Notes under the pieces: generated by a model
What the model saw: the letters and a program-made list of their open reading frames with translations, nothing else
Told to the model about the DNA's origin: nothing
The model's database searches: none
Made by a program: the position numbers and the translations under genes
In this document: one piece after another, positions 41,844 through 49,823 of the stretch
How the letters are laid out: each line of letters begins with the position of its first letter
Numbering within the stretch: position 1 is the stretch's first letter
Assembly (NCBI GenBank): GCA_021730285.1
Contig: CP082962.1
Coordinates: 1,550,001-1,614,000 of the forward strand
DNA length: 64,000 bases
Origin: Desulfovibrio sp. JY
GTDB lineage: Bacteria; Desulfobacterota; Desulfovibrionia; Desulfovibrionales; Desulfovibrionaceae
Direction: 5' to 3'

Positions 41844-43155
41844 CGCCTCCGGGGCCATAGCTTTTCTGGAGCAGCTCCAGCCGGCACGCACCTTCGGCAA
41901 GGTGTCCAAGGTGGTGGGGCTTATCGCCGAGGGCCGGGGGATTCGCGCCCCGGTCGGATCGGTCTGCCAGCTTTTATCCGATGGCGGCGGCGGCGGACAG
42001 GTGTGCGAGGTGCCGGCCGAGGTGGTGGGGTTTCGCGACGGGGCCTGCCTGTTCATGCCCTATGGCGACCTACGCGGTATCGCGCCGGGAACGCTGATCC
42101 GCAACACCAGCACGCCGCCGCTTTTCCCGGTGGGCCGGCGCTATCTCGGCCGGGTCATCGACGCCTTCGGCACCCCCATCGACGACGGCGACCCCATACT
42201 CCCCGCCCGGTTCAATCCCATCTTCGCTCCCGCGCCCATGCCCATGGACCGTCCGCGCATAAACGAGCCCATGGATGTGGGCGTGCGGGCCATAAACGGC
42301 CTGCTCACCCTCGGCAAGGGCCAGCGCGTCGGCATCATGGCCGGTTCCGGCGTCGGAAAATCGACGCTTATGGGCATGATCGCCCGCAACACCAAGGCCG
42401 ACATCAACGTCATCGGGCTGGTCGGCGAACGCGGCCGGGAACTGCGGGAATTCATCGAAAAGGACCTTGGCCCCGAGGGCATGGCCCGCTCGGTCGTTGT
42501 CGTGGCCACCTCGGACCAGAGCCCGCTGATTCGCATGCGCGCCGCCTACGCGGCCACGGCCATGGCCGAATTTTTTCGGGACCAGGGGGGTGACGTCATC
42601 CTCATGATGGATTCCGTCACCCGTTTCGCCATGGCCGGCCGGGAAGTGGGCCTGGCCGCCGGCGAGCCGCCGACCACGCGCGGCTACACGCCCTCGGTGT
42701 TCGCCCAGCTGCCCAAGCTCCTGGAGCGGGCCGGCAAGAACGGCAAGGGCAGCATTACCGGCATTTATACCGTGCTCGTGGACGGCGACGACTTCAACGA
42801 ACCCATCGCCGACGCCGTGCGTTCCATCCTCGACGGCCATATCGTGCTGACGCGCGACCTGGCCGACCAGGGGCATTTCCCGGCCATCGACGTGCTGAGG
42901 TCCATCAGCCGTCTGCGCTCGGACGTGACGCCCCAGGAGGCGCTGACCGCCGGCCGGGAGATGATCCGCCTGCTCGCCACCTACCGGCGGGTGGAGGATA
43001 TGGTCAATATCGGGGCCTACGCCCGGGGGGCCAACCCCGAAATCGACCGGGCCATCGACATGATCGGCCCCATCAACGGCTTCTTGCGCCAGGCCGTGGA
43101 CGAAAGTCAGACGCTTGACGAGAGCTTTCAGGCTATCCTGGCGCTCATGAAATAA
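41830..43155 (+). CDS. fliI: Flagellum-specific export ATPase FliI
   Basis: This 441-residue protein starts at the ATG at 41830; the frame is open seven codons further. It has the F1-beta-like ATPase core with P-loop GSGVGKST (about 178), GERGRELREF, Walker B VILMMDSVTRFA, and the type III specific TRGYTPSVFAQLPKLLERAG. It energises substrate unfolding for flagellar export. No fliJ follows; the operon ends here and a convergent small gene begins. Confidence 0.95.
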   Translation: MPALDASGAIAFLEQLQPARTFGKVSKVVGLIAEGRGIRAPVGSVCQLLSDGGGGGQVCEVPAEVVGFRDGACLFMPYGDLRGIAPGTLIRNTSTPPLFPVGRRYLGRVIDAFGTPIDDGDPILPARFNPIFAPAPMPMDRPRINEPMDVGVRAINGLLTLGKGQRVGIMAGSGVGKSTLMGMIARNTKADINVIGLVGERGRELREFIEKDLGPEGMARSVVVVATSDQSPLIRMRAAYAATAMAEFFRDQGGDVILMMDSVTRFAMAGREVGLAAGEPPTTRGYTPSVFAQLPKLLERAGKNGKGSITGIYTVLVDGDDFNEPIADAVRSILDGHIVLTRDLADQGHFPAIDVLRSISRLRSDVTPQEALTAGREMIRLLATYRRVEDMVNIGAYARGANPEIDRAIDMIGPINGFLRQAVDESQTLDESFQAILALMK

Positions 43156-43173
43156 TAGGCCCCGGGCGCGCGG

Positions 43174-43395
43174 TCAGCTCGTCTTGCCGTTCGATCCGGA
43201 GACCGCCGAAATCTTGGCCTCAATGCGCTCGAGCAGCAGGTTCTGGCGCTCCAGAAGCTCCATGGCCCGGTTGATCTTCCAGTACCAGCACACGATTTCC
43301 CGACAGACCAGGAAGATGAGCGCCAAAATGGCCAGGGTGATCAGAAACGAGAGCAACCCGCCGCCGAACGTGCCGTATTCGTAGAATCCGTGCAT
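43174..43395 (-). CDS. Small single-pass membrane protein
   Basis: This 73-residue protein has a hydrophobic helix (LLSFLITLAILALIFLVC) and a C-terminal coiled coil (RAMELLERQNLLLERIEAKI). The AGGAG ribosome site is strong and the stop is 18 bases from the convergent fliI stop. I do not recognise a family. A short membrane protein with a cytoplasmic coiled coil could be an adaptor or regulator, but no function is shown. Confidence 0.65.
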   Translation of the reverse strand: MHGFYEYGTFGGGLLSFLITLAILALIFLVCREIVCWYWKINRAMELLERQNLLLERIEAKISAVSGSNGKTS

Positions 43396-43420
43396 TTTTT
43401 TCTCCTTTTGAGGGTGAGAG

Positions 43421-43581
43421 CCGGGGGGAAACCTTGTCTTCCGAAAGGTTGCCCCCAGGCCCCCTTTCCAAAGACTTTTAATAAAATAAATTTGTTACGG
43501 GAATCCCTGTCCCCGTCAAAAAGTTTGGGAAGGGGAGAGCGCGAGAGGGGAGAACCCTTTTCAAAGGGTTTCCCCTCTCGC
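43421..43581. repeat. Paired hairpin modules A(+)/B(-), copy 7
   Basis: Hairpin A (43421-43459) has tail CCCCCTTTCCAAAGACTTTT, an AT-rich spacer follows, and hairpin B (43541-43581) is preceded by AAAAAGTTTGGGAAGGGGAG. Module B is sense for the minus-strand outer-membrane gene that ends at 43609. Module A lies upstream of the small membrane-protein gene, antisense to it. Confidence 0.85.
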
Positions 43582-43608
43582 ACCCTCTTCTCTTCTTTCC
43601 TCCCCTCC

Positions 43609-44613
43609 CTAAAATTTGATGGCGAAGGAGCCGTAGATCGTGTCGCCCAGAAAGGAATGGCTGGCGCCGAGGTCGTGGATCCACTTGGCCATGAGCATCA
43701 GGTCCTTGCCGCCGATGGGCACGGTGTAGGTGGCGGCCGGGCCGATGCCCGACCCCGAGGACTCGAAGGAGCCCATTTTGGCTCCCGTGCCCGAATCCGG
43801 CGTGGTCTGGGCGAGCAGGTAGCCCACCGCGCCCAGGCCGAAGCGCGGGGTGAAGTGGTAGGCCGCGGTCCAGTCCACATGCAGCTGGTTGCCCGAGAGG
43901 TAATGGGTGGAGGGGTTTTCGGTGTTGATCATGTAGCCGGCGTTGAGCGAGATCTCGTATTTTCCCTTGTGCAGCCAGGTGAAGGCCACGTTGCCGTCGA
44001 AGGTGGCGAAGTTCATGCCGAGGTTGGTCAGCTTGTGCTTGTTGTAATAGCCGGTCGGCAAAAACACGATGGGCATGACGGCGATGTGGCATTCGCCGGG
44101 GTTCCAGGCGGCGATGACCGGCATGAGGAAGATGTCGGACAGTCCGCCCCGGTCGCCGCCCGCGCCGTACGCGAGATGGTGGGGCGTATCGAGCCCCGTC
44201 GCTGCGGCCCGGGTCGTGTAGTTGGCCGCCAGGTCGCCGGTGATGTGCTCGTTTATGATCACGGGCACGCCGACGCCGATGCCGAGCAGGCCGTTTATGG
44301 CCGGCACGTCGAACATGTAGGACATCTTGGTGAGGTTGAGCACCGAATGGACCTTGAGTCCGGCGTAGGCGCGTCCGCCCTTGAGCGTGCCGTCCATGTG
44401 GTAGGATTGGTGCAGGGTGTCGTTGCGCAGGTAGAAGCCGGCCTCGGGGATGTAGCCCATGAGGAAGTCGCCGTAGGCTCCGGGAATGTAGTGGCTAAGC
44501 CCCCCCTCCACGGCCGCCGCCCGTCCGGGGGCGAAGAGGACGAGGCTCAGGGCGAGGGCCAGGCACAGGTAGCAGGGCAGGGGGCTGCTGGGGCGGCGGG
44601 AGACGTGGTTCAT
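43609..44613 (-). CDS. Outer-membrane beta-barrel protein (phenol-degradation meta-pathway/SphA-like)
   Basis: This 334-residue protein has a cleavable signal peptide (hydrophobic core LALALSLVLFA, cleavage after AAA). It shows alternating beta-strand patterning and a C-terminal Phe (YGSFAIKF), as expected for an outer-membrane barrel. The GGLSHYIPGAYGDFL opening matches the family of transporters found in phenol meta-pathway loci. It may pass small hydrophobic molecules, but this is inference. It is 76 bases downstream of the secreted Ntn hydrolase gene on the same strand, and GAGG precedes its ATG. Confidence 0.75.
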   Translation of the reverse strand: MNHVSRRPSSPLPCYLCLALALSLVLFAPGRAAAVEGGLSHYIPGAYGDFLMGYIPEAGFYLRNDTLHQSYHMDGTLKGGRAYAGLKVHSVLNLTKMSYMFDVPAINGLLGIGVGVPVIINEHITGDLAANYTTRAAATGLDTPHHLAYGAGGDRGGLSDIFLMPVIAAWNPGECHIAVMPIVFLPTGYYNKHKLTNLGMNFATFDGNVAFTWLHKGKYEISLNAGYMINTENPSTHYLSGNQLHVDWTAAYHFTPRFGLGAVGYLLAQTTPDSGTGAKMGSFESSGSGIGPAATYTVPIGGKDLMLMAKWIHDLGASHSFLGDTIYGSFAIKF

Positions 44614-44689
44614 ACTGGGCCTCTGCGGGTTGCGGATGATGGGTTTCGCGCGGCGGGGGACACGTCCTCGCCGCGCAAGCGGGCCTGGG

Positions 44690-45802
44690 TTATTTTACGG
44701 CTTTGGCCTGGGCCGTGACGTCGGGATAGTCGGCCGGGATGTCGATGGGCAGGGTGGTGATGCCCGATCCGGCTTTGGCCAGGGATTCCTTGACGTCCAC
44801 ATAGCGCCAGTTCTTGTCGTTGTAGGTGCGGAAGTAGAAGCGCCCGCGGGCGGTGTCGGCGGCAACGGTCCACTGGGTATAGTCGAACAGCGGGCCTTGC
44901 GGGCCGTTGTCGCGGACCGCGCCGTAGGGGATGTCCACATTGCCGATGATCGTCATGACCAGGGCCAGCCCGGCATCGGCGCCGGTAACCGGCTTGGCCG
45001 CCTGGGTGAGCGCCACCATGCGCAGGAAGCGGTTGGGCGGGGTGAAGTCGCCGGGAAGCCCGAGCATGCCCGAACCCTGGCCCGTCGGGTCCACCTTGAA
45101 TCCGTTCACGTCGATGGGCTTGGCGTTGACCGCCGAGAGGTTGACGAAATTGCCCAGGTAGATGCGCATCCAGGGGAAATCCGGGGAATTGGTCAGCACG
45201 CCCAGCGGATTGTCGTAGATGTGGCATTGGCCGTTTTGGTACTCGATGACGATGCTCGCCCCGCTGGCGTCATGCACGGTGTAGTGCATGGGCACCGGCC
45301 CAACGGTCACGCCGTCCAGGCTTTCCGGCCCCTGGCACACGATGACGTCTTTCATGCCGGAACGCACCTCGGCCACGGTGGCGAACTGGGACAGGATGTA
45401 TTTGACGACATCGAAATTGGAGATGGTGTGGGCGGCCTTGCTTTTGTTGTAGGACGGGTAGCCGGCATAGCCCGGGAACAGCAGCCCGCCGACCACGAGC
45501 CCGGCGTCGTTCATGCCGTCGCAGACAATCGGCTTCCCGAAGGCGTCCATGCCCACGACGCCGTGCGTGCTCTTCCATTTGAGCCCGCCGAGGCTGCCGT
45601 CGGGCAGGATGCCGGCCATGGTCGTGCCCTTGGGAATGGTGATCACGCCGCTGTGGAGTTGCTGGGCGTATTCCATGGTCCGGGCGTAGAAGACTTTGCC
45701 GTCCGTGGTCTTGATGCGAATGCTGGTGCAGGCCGAGACCGGGGGAACGGCCAGCAATAACGACAGGCCGACGACGACGAGACAAGAAAGGTACTGTTTC
45801 AT
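44690..45802 (-). CDS. Secreted choloylglycine hydrolase-like Ntn amidase
   Basis: This 370-residue protein has a signal peptide whose cleavage (VSA-C) would expose Cys25 as the N-terminal nucleophile in CTSIRIKTTDG, followed by FYARTMEY. Other family marks are MNDAGLVVGG, TNSPDFPWM and the RFYFRTYN region. Relatives hydrolyse amides in bile salts, penicillin V or acyl-homoserine lactones. In a periplasmic setting of a Gram-negative bacterium the last type is a reasonable guess. AAAGGA precedes the ATG at 45802; ten further upstream codons are unlikely. Confidence 0.85.
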   Translation of the reverse strand: MKQYLSCLVVVGLSLLLAVPPVSACTSIRIKTTDGKVFYARTMEYAQQLHSGVITIPKGTTMAGILPDGSLGGLKWKSTHGVVGMDAFGKPIVCDGMNDAGLVVGGLLFPGYAGYPSYNKSKAAHTISNFDVVKYILSQFATVAEVRSGMKDVIVCQGPESLDGVTVGPVPMHYTVHDASGASIVIEYQNGQCHIYDNPLGVLTNSPDFPWMRIYLGNFVNLSAVNAKPIDVNGFKVDPTGQGSGMLGLPGDFTPPNRFLRMVALTQAAKPVTGADAGLALVMTIIGNVDIPYGAVRDNGPQGPLFDYTQWTVAADTARGRFYFRTYNDKNWRYVDVKESLAKAGSGITTLPIDIPADYPDVTAQAKAVK

Positions 45803-46028
45803 ACGACATCCTTTGTAACAGGGTGTGTGCAATCAGTGAGACGGTTTGGGAAAACAGGGAATGTCGGAGCTTATGGTTTTCTATCCCAAGTGCGCGATGG
45901 GGTAAAGCGACGCTTTGCCGACGAGGCGTCCTTCGCATTGACCACGCGCCCCGGGGGACGCTAAGGGTGTCCCACGGTCATCCCGGCCTGATTCCCGTTT
46001 CGCCGTTCAACCCAAGGAGGCCTTTTCC

Positions 46029-46271
46029 ATGCTCCGTCGTCTCGCCGCATCGTCCTGCCTTGCCGTGGCAGCCTTGTTGACCTTTGGCTGCGCCGGTTCC
46101 GGCCCCAAATCCGACAATGTGCCGCAGCAGGCCCTTGATGCCGACTATCAGGATTGCGAGTCCCGGGCCTACGTCTCCACCGCCCTGATCAAATCCGCCG
46201 GCGAGGCCGCGGACAAGCAGGAGGCGATCCTCGACGCCTGCATGAAGGAAAAGGGGTACAAGGTAAAATGA
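46029..46271 (+). CDS. Small lipoprotein
   Basis: This 80-residue precursor has a lipoprotein signal with lipobox LTFGC (Cys21) and a short acidic mature part with two further cysteines (QDCESRAY and LDACMKEKGYKVK) that could form a disulfide. The strong AAGGAGG site supports expression. The ending resembles small outer-membrane lipoproteins of unknown role. The stop overlaps the next start (ATGA), so it is translationally coupled to the thioesterase gene. Confidence 0.75.
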   Translation: MLRRLAASSCLAVAALLTFGCAGSGPKSDNVPQQALDADYQDCESRAYVSTALIKSAGEAADKQEAILDACMKEKGYKVK

Positions 46272-46792
46272 CGCCGCCAGTACAAAGCCCGCTTGCGCCC
46301 AAGCCCGTGTCCGCCAGCCGGGTGGTCATGCCCCAGCGCATGCTCCCTCCGGACGCCAACCCCGCCGGAAACGTCCACGGCGGCGTCATCCTCAAGTACA
46401 TCGACACGGCCGGCGGCATCGCGGCCATCCGCCATGCCCGCTCGGCCGTGGTCACCGCCTCCATCGACCGCATGGACTTCCTCAAGCCCGCCTATATCGG
46501 CGAGGTGGTGACGTTTATGGCCTCGGTCAATTTCGTGGGCGCCACCTCCATGGAGGTGGGCGTCCGGGTGGAGTGCGAAAATCCCATGACCGGCGAGACG
46601 CGCCATGCCGGCTCGGCCTATCTGACCTACGTGGCCCTGGATGCCGAGCGGCGGCCCCATGCCGTACCGCCGCTCGTTTTGGAAACCGAGGACGACCGCC
46701 GCCGCAACCGCGAGGCTGCCGCCCGCCGCGAAGCCCGGCTGGCCGAACGCCGCCGCGAACGCGACTCCCAGCGTCAGGGACGCGGCGAATAA
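46268..46792 (+). CDS. Hotdog-fold acyl-CoA thioesterase (YciA/BACH-like)
   Basis: This 174-residue protein starts at the ATGA overlap with the lipoprotein gene. It carries the acyl-CoA hydrolase pattern PAGNVHGGVILKYIDTAGG with the acidic residue of the catalytic site, and DRMDFLKPAYIGEVV. A charged Arg-rich tail (REAAARREARLAERRRERD) extends beyond the domain. It hydrolyses acyl-CoA thioesters in the cytoplasm; chain-length preference is unknown. Confidence 0.87.
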   Translation: MTPPVQSPLAPKPVSASRVVMPQRMLPPDANPAGNVHGGVILKYIDTAGGIAAIRHARSAVVTASIDRMDFLKPAYIGEVVTFMASVNFVGATSMEVGVRVECENPMTGETRHAGSAYLTYVALDAERRPHAVPPLVLETEDDRRRNREAAARREARLAERRRERDSQRQGRGE

Positions 46793-46810
46793 CCCCGACA
46801 GAGGTGCATT

Positions 46811-47110
46811 GTGGCCGAGACCATCGACGATTTGACCGTCAATTATGAAGAGGACGGCGTGCTTTTGACCAAGGAACTGGACAAGGTGATCCTCACCCGG
46901 GGCGCCTGGACCACCATCTTGTTCCGGTTCGTCCAGTGGGATCCCAAAAAGGACGCCTATGGCCCGGACCGCTACGCCATCCGCCGCTACAAGAAATCCG
47001 GGGACACCTACCGTGTCCAGTCGAAGTTCGCCATTTCCAGCCGGGACCAGGCGAAAAAGATCATCGACGCGCTGGCCGGCTGGGTTGAGGCTCCCGAAGG
47101 CGAGGCGTGA
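46811..47110 (+). CDS. Conserved hypothetical protein next to a MoaD-like gene
   Basis: This 99-residue protein starts at GTG behind GAGGTG. No signal peptide or membrane helix is seen. The sequence is rich in Lys, Asp and aromatic residues (ILFRFVQWDPKKDAYGPDRY, then RYAIRRYKKSGDTY) and looks like a compact alpha/beta domain. I do not recognise it. It overlaps the start of the MoaD-like gene (GTGA), so the two proteins are probably made together and may act together. Confidence 0.65.
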   Translation: MAETIDDLTVNYEEDGVLLTKELDKVILTRGAWTTILFRFVQWDPKKDAYGPDRYAIRRYKKSGDTYRVQSKFAISSRDQAKKIIDALAGWVEAPEGEA

Positions 47111-47337
47111 GTTTCTCCGTTGTCGTGCGCGCCCTGGCCACCCTTGCCGCCTTCGCCCCGCCGGGCGGGGAGACGGAAATCGGACCGGGCGAGACCGTCG
47201 CGGGCCTGGCCGCCCGGCTGGGCCTGCCCTTTGACGCGGTCGGGACCGTGCTCGTAAACGGTCGGCCGGCCGGGGCGGATACGCCGCTTTCCCCGGGCGA
47301 CACCGTTTCCTTCGTGCCCCCCATTACCGGGGGCTGA
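47107..47337 (+). CDS. MoaD/ThiS-like ubiquitin-fold protein
   Basis: This 76-residue beta-grasp protein ends in Gly-Gly (FVPPITGG), the hallmark of MoaD/ThiS sulfur carriers, which are adenylated and thiocarboxylated on the terminal glycine. The ETVAGLAARLGLP, VLVNGRPA and LSPGDTVSFVPP segments fit the family. It could serve molybdopterin or tungsten-pterin cofactor synthesis or a dedicated sulfur transfer, but no E1 or MoaE gene is nearby. Start GTG overlaps the preceding stop. Confidence 0.82.
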   Translation: MSFSVVVRALATLAAFAPPGGETEIGPGETVAGLAARLGLPFDAVGTVLVNGRPAGADTPLSPGDTVSFVPPITGG

Positions 47338-47374
47338 TATTGACTTCCCCTAGAATATAGCTACCTTGCCGCCT

Positions 47375-47394
47375 CCCCCGACAACCGTCGGGGG
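47375..47394 (+). terminator. Hairpin downstream of the MoaD-like gene
   Basis: CCCCCGAC, loop AACC and GTCGGGGG form a perfect 8-bp stem 37 bases after the stop. There is no U-run, so termination is only possible. The rest of 47338-47667 holds module B copy 8 and no supported gene. Confidence 0.45.
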
Positions 47395-47483
47395 AAGCCG
47401 TACTCCGCGAAAAGGGGCTCTCCTTTTTTCAAGGATCTTTTCCCGAAATGGGGAATGCCCTCTCCGGCATCACAACAGGGAAA

Positions 47484-47545
47484 AGTTTTTGGGAGGGGAG
47501 AGCGCGAGAGGGGGACCCTTTTTTCAAAAAGGGTCCCCCTCTCGC
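47484..47545 (-). repeat. Hairpin module B(-), single copy 8
   Basis: AAGTTTTTGGGAGGGGAG leads into hairpin 47504-47545 (stem GCGAGAGGGGGACCCTTTTT). It lies between two plus-strand genes and is antisense to both, one of the few modules without a sense gene directly before it. Confidence 0.85.
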
Positions 47546-47667
47546 CCCTTCCTCTTCAAATTCAAAAAAGGGTTTCCCATTCGCGGGGCACCCCCTGTCG
47601 ACACGACTGACGCTCCGCGTTATCGTGTGTTCAAGGCGCGAATTGCGCCAACCTTCAAGGACGCGCC

Positions 47668-48945
47668 ATGCCGCTTAAATCCGATTGCTGCCCACTGGCC
47701 ACGCCGCTGTTGCTTACAGGCCTCAATCCCAGGGAACGTCTGCACAACATCATCGGTGCGGCCCCGCCGGCCGTGCGCACGGCCATCGCCGACCTCATGC
47801 TTTCCATCAAGACGTCCCTGGACGTGTTGCCCGGCCTGGCCGAAATTCCGGACCCGGACCAGCCGATTACGAGCTGGGAGTCGCTATTGACCGCCCTGAC
47901 CTCGGTGCGTCGGGAACTCGACATCGTCAAGGCCCACAAGATCGAGGGCCTCACGCGGGCCAACCCCGGTTTCGTCCAACTCGAATACCGTTGCGGCAAG
48001 CTGAAAAAGGCCCATGACAAGGCCGCGCTCATGCTGGAGATCCTCTACGAGCTTATAAACGCCGGCCAGGATTTCCAGACCGCCGCCGAAATCCTGGAGC
48101 AAAGCGCCGAGGTGCTGCTCAAGGAGCTCAAGGGCGACCTCTACGTCTGCCGGCTGCGCGACGAGGGGGGCAACTGGGTCAACATCGCGGCCAACACCCA
48201 TACCGGCCGGGCCACGCCCATCTTCGTGCGCTTCATGGAAGAGACGTTGCCTCACCATCCGGTCATGCGCTCCGTGGTCGATCCCGAGGCGCTTTTTGTG
48301 GTCTCCAACAATCTGCAAGGCCCCGAGCGCGGCGGCGAATCCATCGATTGCGTGCCGTACCTGGAGGGCTTTCGCTGCCGGCTGGTGTTTTTCCTGCGCG
48401 AACCGGCGGGCAAGGCCTTCGGCCTGGTCATGCTGTATTCAAAAAAGCCCAGGTTTTTCGACCGCTACGAGCCGGACTTCCTGGCCGACTGCGCCCGCAT
48501 CGTGTCCCTGACCGTGGGGCGGCGCATGGAACTCGGGCGCGACGCCCTGGCCAAGGCCGCCGGCGGCATGGCCCATGTGGGCAACAACGTGCTGGCCATC
48601 ATGAAAAACGCGGCCGAGTTGATTCTGGAGGAGGATGAGGAGTTTCTCGACAACGAGGACGACATCGCCACGGCCATGATCGCCGAGGCCATGCAGCTCG
48701 TGCCCGGGCCCTGGCCTCCCCTGGGGCAGGCCGCCATGCGGCATCTGTTCGGCCTGGCCGTGGAGCGCATCGATGTCGAGAAGAAGATGCAGTACGTCAA
48801 CCTGATCGTGGAAAACATCAACCGCCTCAAGGGGGCCATCGCCAACCTGATCAAGGCGGTGGAGAAGCCGATTCTCATGCCCTATGTCGGCGGCGAGGAA
48901 GTGCTCGATCTCGAGCCGGAAAAAGACGGGGGCGAGGGCGCCTGA
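47668..48945 (+). CDS. GAF-like signalling protein with orphan histidine-kinase H-box
   Basis: This 425-residue cytoplasmic protein has an N-terminal helical part (1-120), a GAF-like domain (about 125-285; LYVCRLRDEGGNWVNIAA and a closing RIVSLTVGRRMELG). It then has a segment AAGGMAHVGNNVLAIMKNAA that matches the HisKA H-box pattern (AGGxAHDxNN) with its histidine. No ATP-binding domain follows; instead there is a helical bundle of about 110 residues. It may be a phosphotransfer or degenerate kinase protein. AAGGA precedes the start. Confidence 0.65.
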   Translation: MPLKSDCCPLATPLLLTGLNPRERLHNIIGAAPPAVRTAIADLMLSIKTSLDVLPGLAEIPDPDQPITSWESLLTALTSVRRELDIVKAHKIEGLTRANPGFVQLEYRCGKLKKAHDKAALMLEILYELINAGQDFQTAAEILEQSAEVLLKELKGDLYVCRLRDEGGNWVNIAANTHTGRATPIFVRFMEETLPHHPVMRSVVDPEALFVVSNNLQGPERGGESIDCVPYLEGFRCRLVFFLREPAGKAFGLVMLYSKKPRFFDRYEPDFLADCARIVSLTVGRRMELGRDALAKAAGGMAHVGNNVLAIMKNAAELILEEDEEFLDNEDDIATAMIAEAMQLVPGPWPPLGQAAMRHLFGLAVERIDVEKKMQYVNLIVENINRLKGAIANLIKAVEKPILMPYVGGEEVLDLEPEKDGGEGA

Positions 48946-48978
48946 CGCTCTCCGTCGGTCACGTCCCTGAAAGCGGAA

Positions 48979-49044
48979 AAAAGTTTTTTGGAGGGGAGAG
49001 CGCGAGAGGGGGACCCTTTTTGGAAAAAAGGGTCCCCCTCTCGC
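48979..49044 (-). repeat. Hairpin module B(-), single copy 9
   Basis: AAAAAGTTTTTTGGAGGGGA leads into hairpin 49002-49044. On the minus strand it lies 28 bases after the PRC-barrel gene stop in sense orientation and is its probable terminator. It also separates that gene from the convergent GAF-like gene. Confidence 0.85.
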
Positions 49045-49071
49045 ACGCTTTTCATTTCTTTCTCTTTCCCA

Positions 49072-49674
49072 TCAGGCGTGGACGTCCGGCAGGGCGCCGA
49101 TTTCCGCCTTGGTGGCGGCAAGCGTCACTTCCCCGTCCTTGTAGCCGGAAACCAGCCCGGCCGGGATCTGGACCTCGCGCGCGCCCCACAGATGCCCCTG
49201 GCGCAGCAGCAGGTGGGTGATGCGGCCGGAATGCTTGTCCGCCAGCACGCCGTCCACCCGGCCGACCTTGCCGTCGCTGGCCAAAACGGTCTCGTGGCCG
49301 ACCAGGGCCACGGAGCCTTCCGGCGTGGCCGGATGCTCCACGCTCCAACTGGCCGGGGACAGCGGCAGCTTCACGTGCTCGTCCTTGGCCAGTTCCAGGA
49401 AAAACATCGGCGAGTAATAGTCCGTTTGGATGTATTCCCGGCATTCCGACGCTTTTTTGCGGGAAATCGACAGGTACAGCGCGCCGTCCTGGGCCTTGGC
49501 GATGTATTTTTCCGCCACCAGCCGCAACGTGTTGGGAACGGCCTCTTCCCGAAGAACCACATGGGTGGCCTTGCCCGTTTCCGGGTTGACGATGACGCGT
49601 TCGACGCTTCCGACGAGCCCGTCGGTTGCGTGAACCGGGGCGGAAAGGGCGAGGTCGATAGCCTGTTCAGGCAT
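49072..49674 (-). CDS. PRC-barrel domain protein (two domains)
   Basis: This 200-residue protein starts at 49674 behind GGAGG; the upstream frame to 49761 is not supported. It contains two PRC-barrel-like units: DGLVGSVERVIVNPETGKATHVVLR near the start, and DGKVGRVDGVLADKHSGRITHLLLR near 130-155. No membrane segment is present. PRC barrels occur in photosynthetic reaction centres, RimM and stress proteins, so this is probably a small regulatory or binding protein. It diverges from the cardiolipin synthase gene. Confidence 0.82.
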   Translation of the reverse strand: MPEQAIDLALSAPVHATDGLVGSVERVIVNPETGKATHVVLREEAVPNTLRLVAEKYIAKAQDGALYLSISRKKASECREYIQTDYYSPMFFLELAKDEHVKLPLSPASWSVEHPATPEGSVALVGHETVLASDGKVGRVDGVLADKHSGRITHLLLRQGHLWGAREVQIPAGLVSGYKDGEVTLAATKAEIGALPDVHA

Positions 49675-49823
49675 GGGCGAAGCCTCCGTGAGCGGGTTGT
49701 TGCGGCCAAATTCCACGGCGTTTCTTGCCGTGTAGCTTCTCCGGGTATAAGGAAAACGCACGGCTGGTCAAGCCGCGCGCGATCCTTCCGCTTCCGCCGC
49801 ACTTCCAACCGATCGAGGGACCC

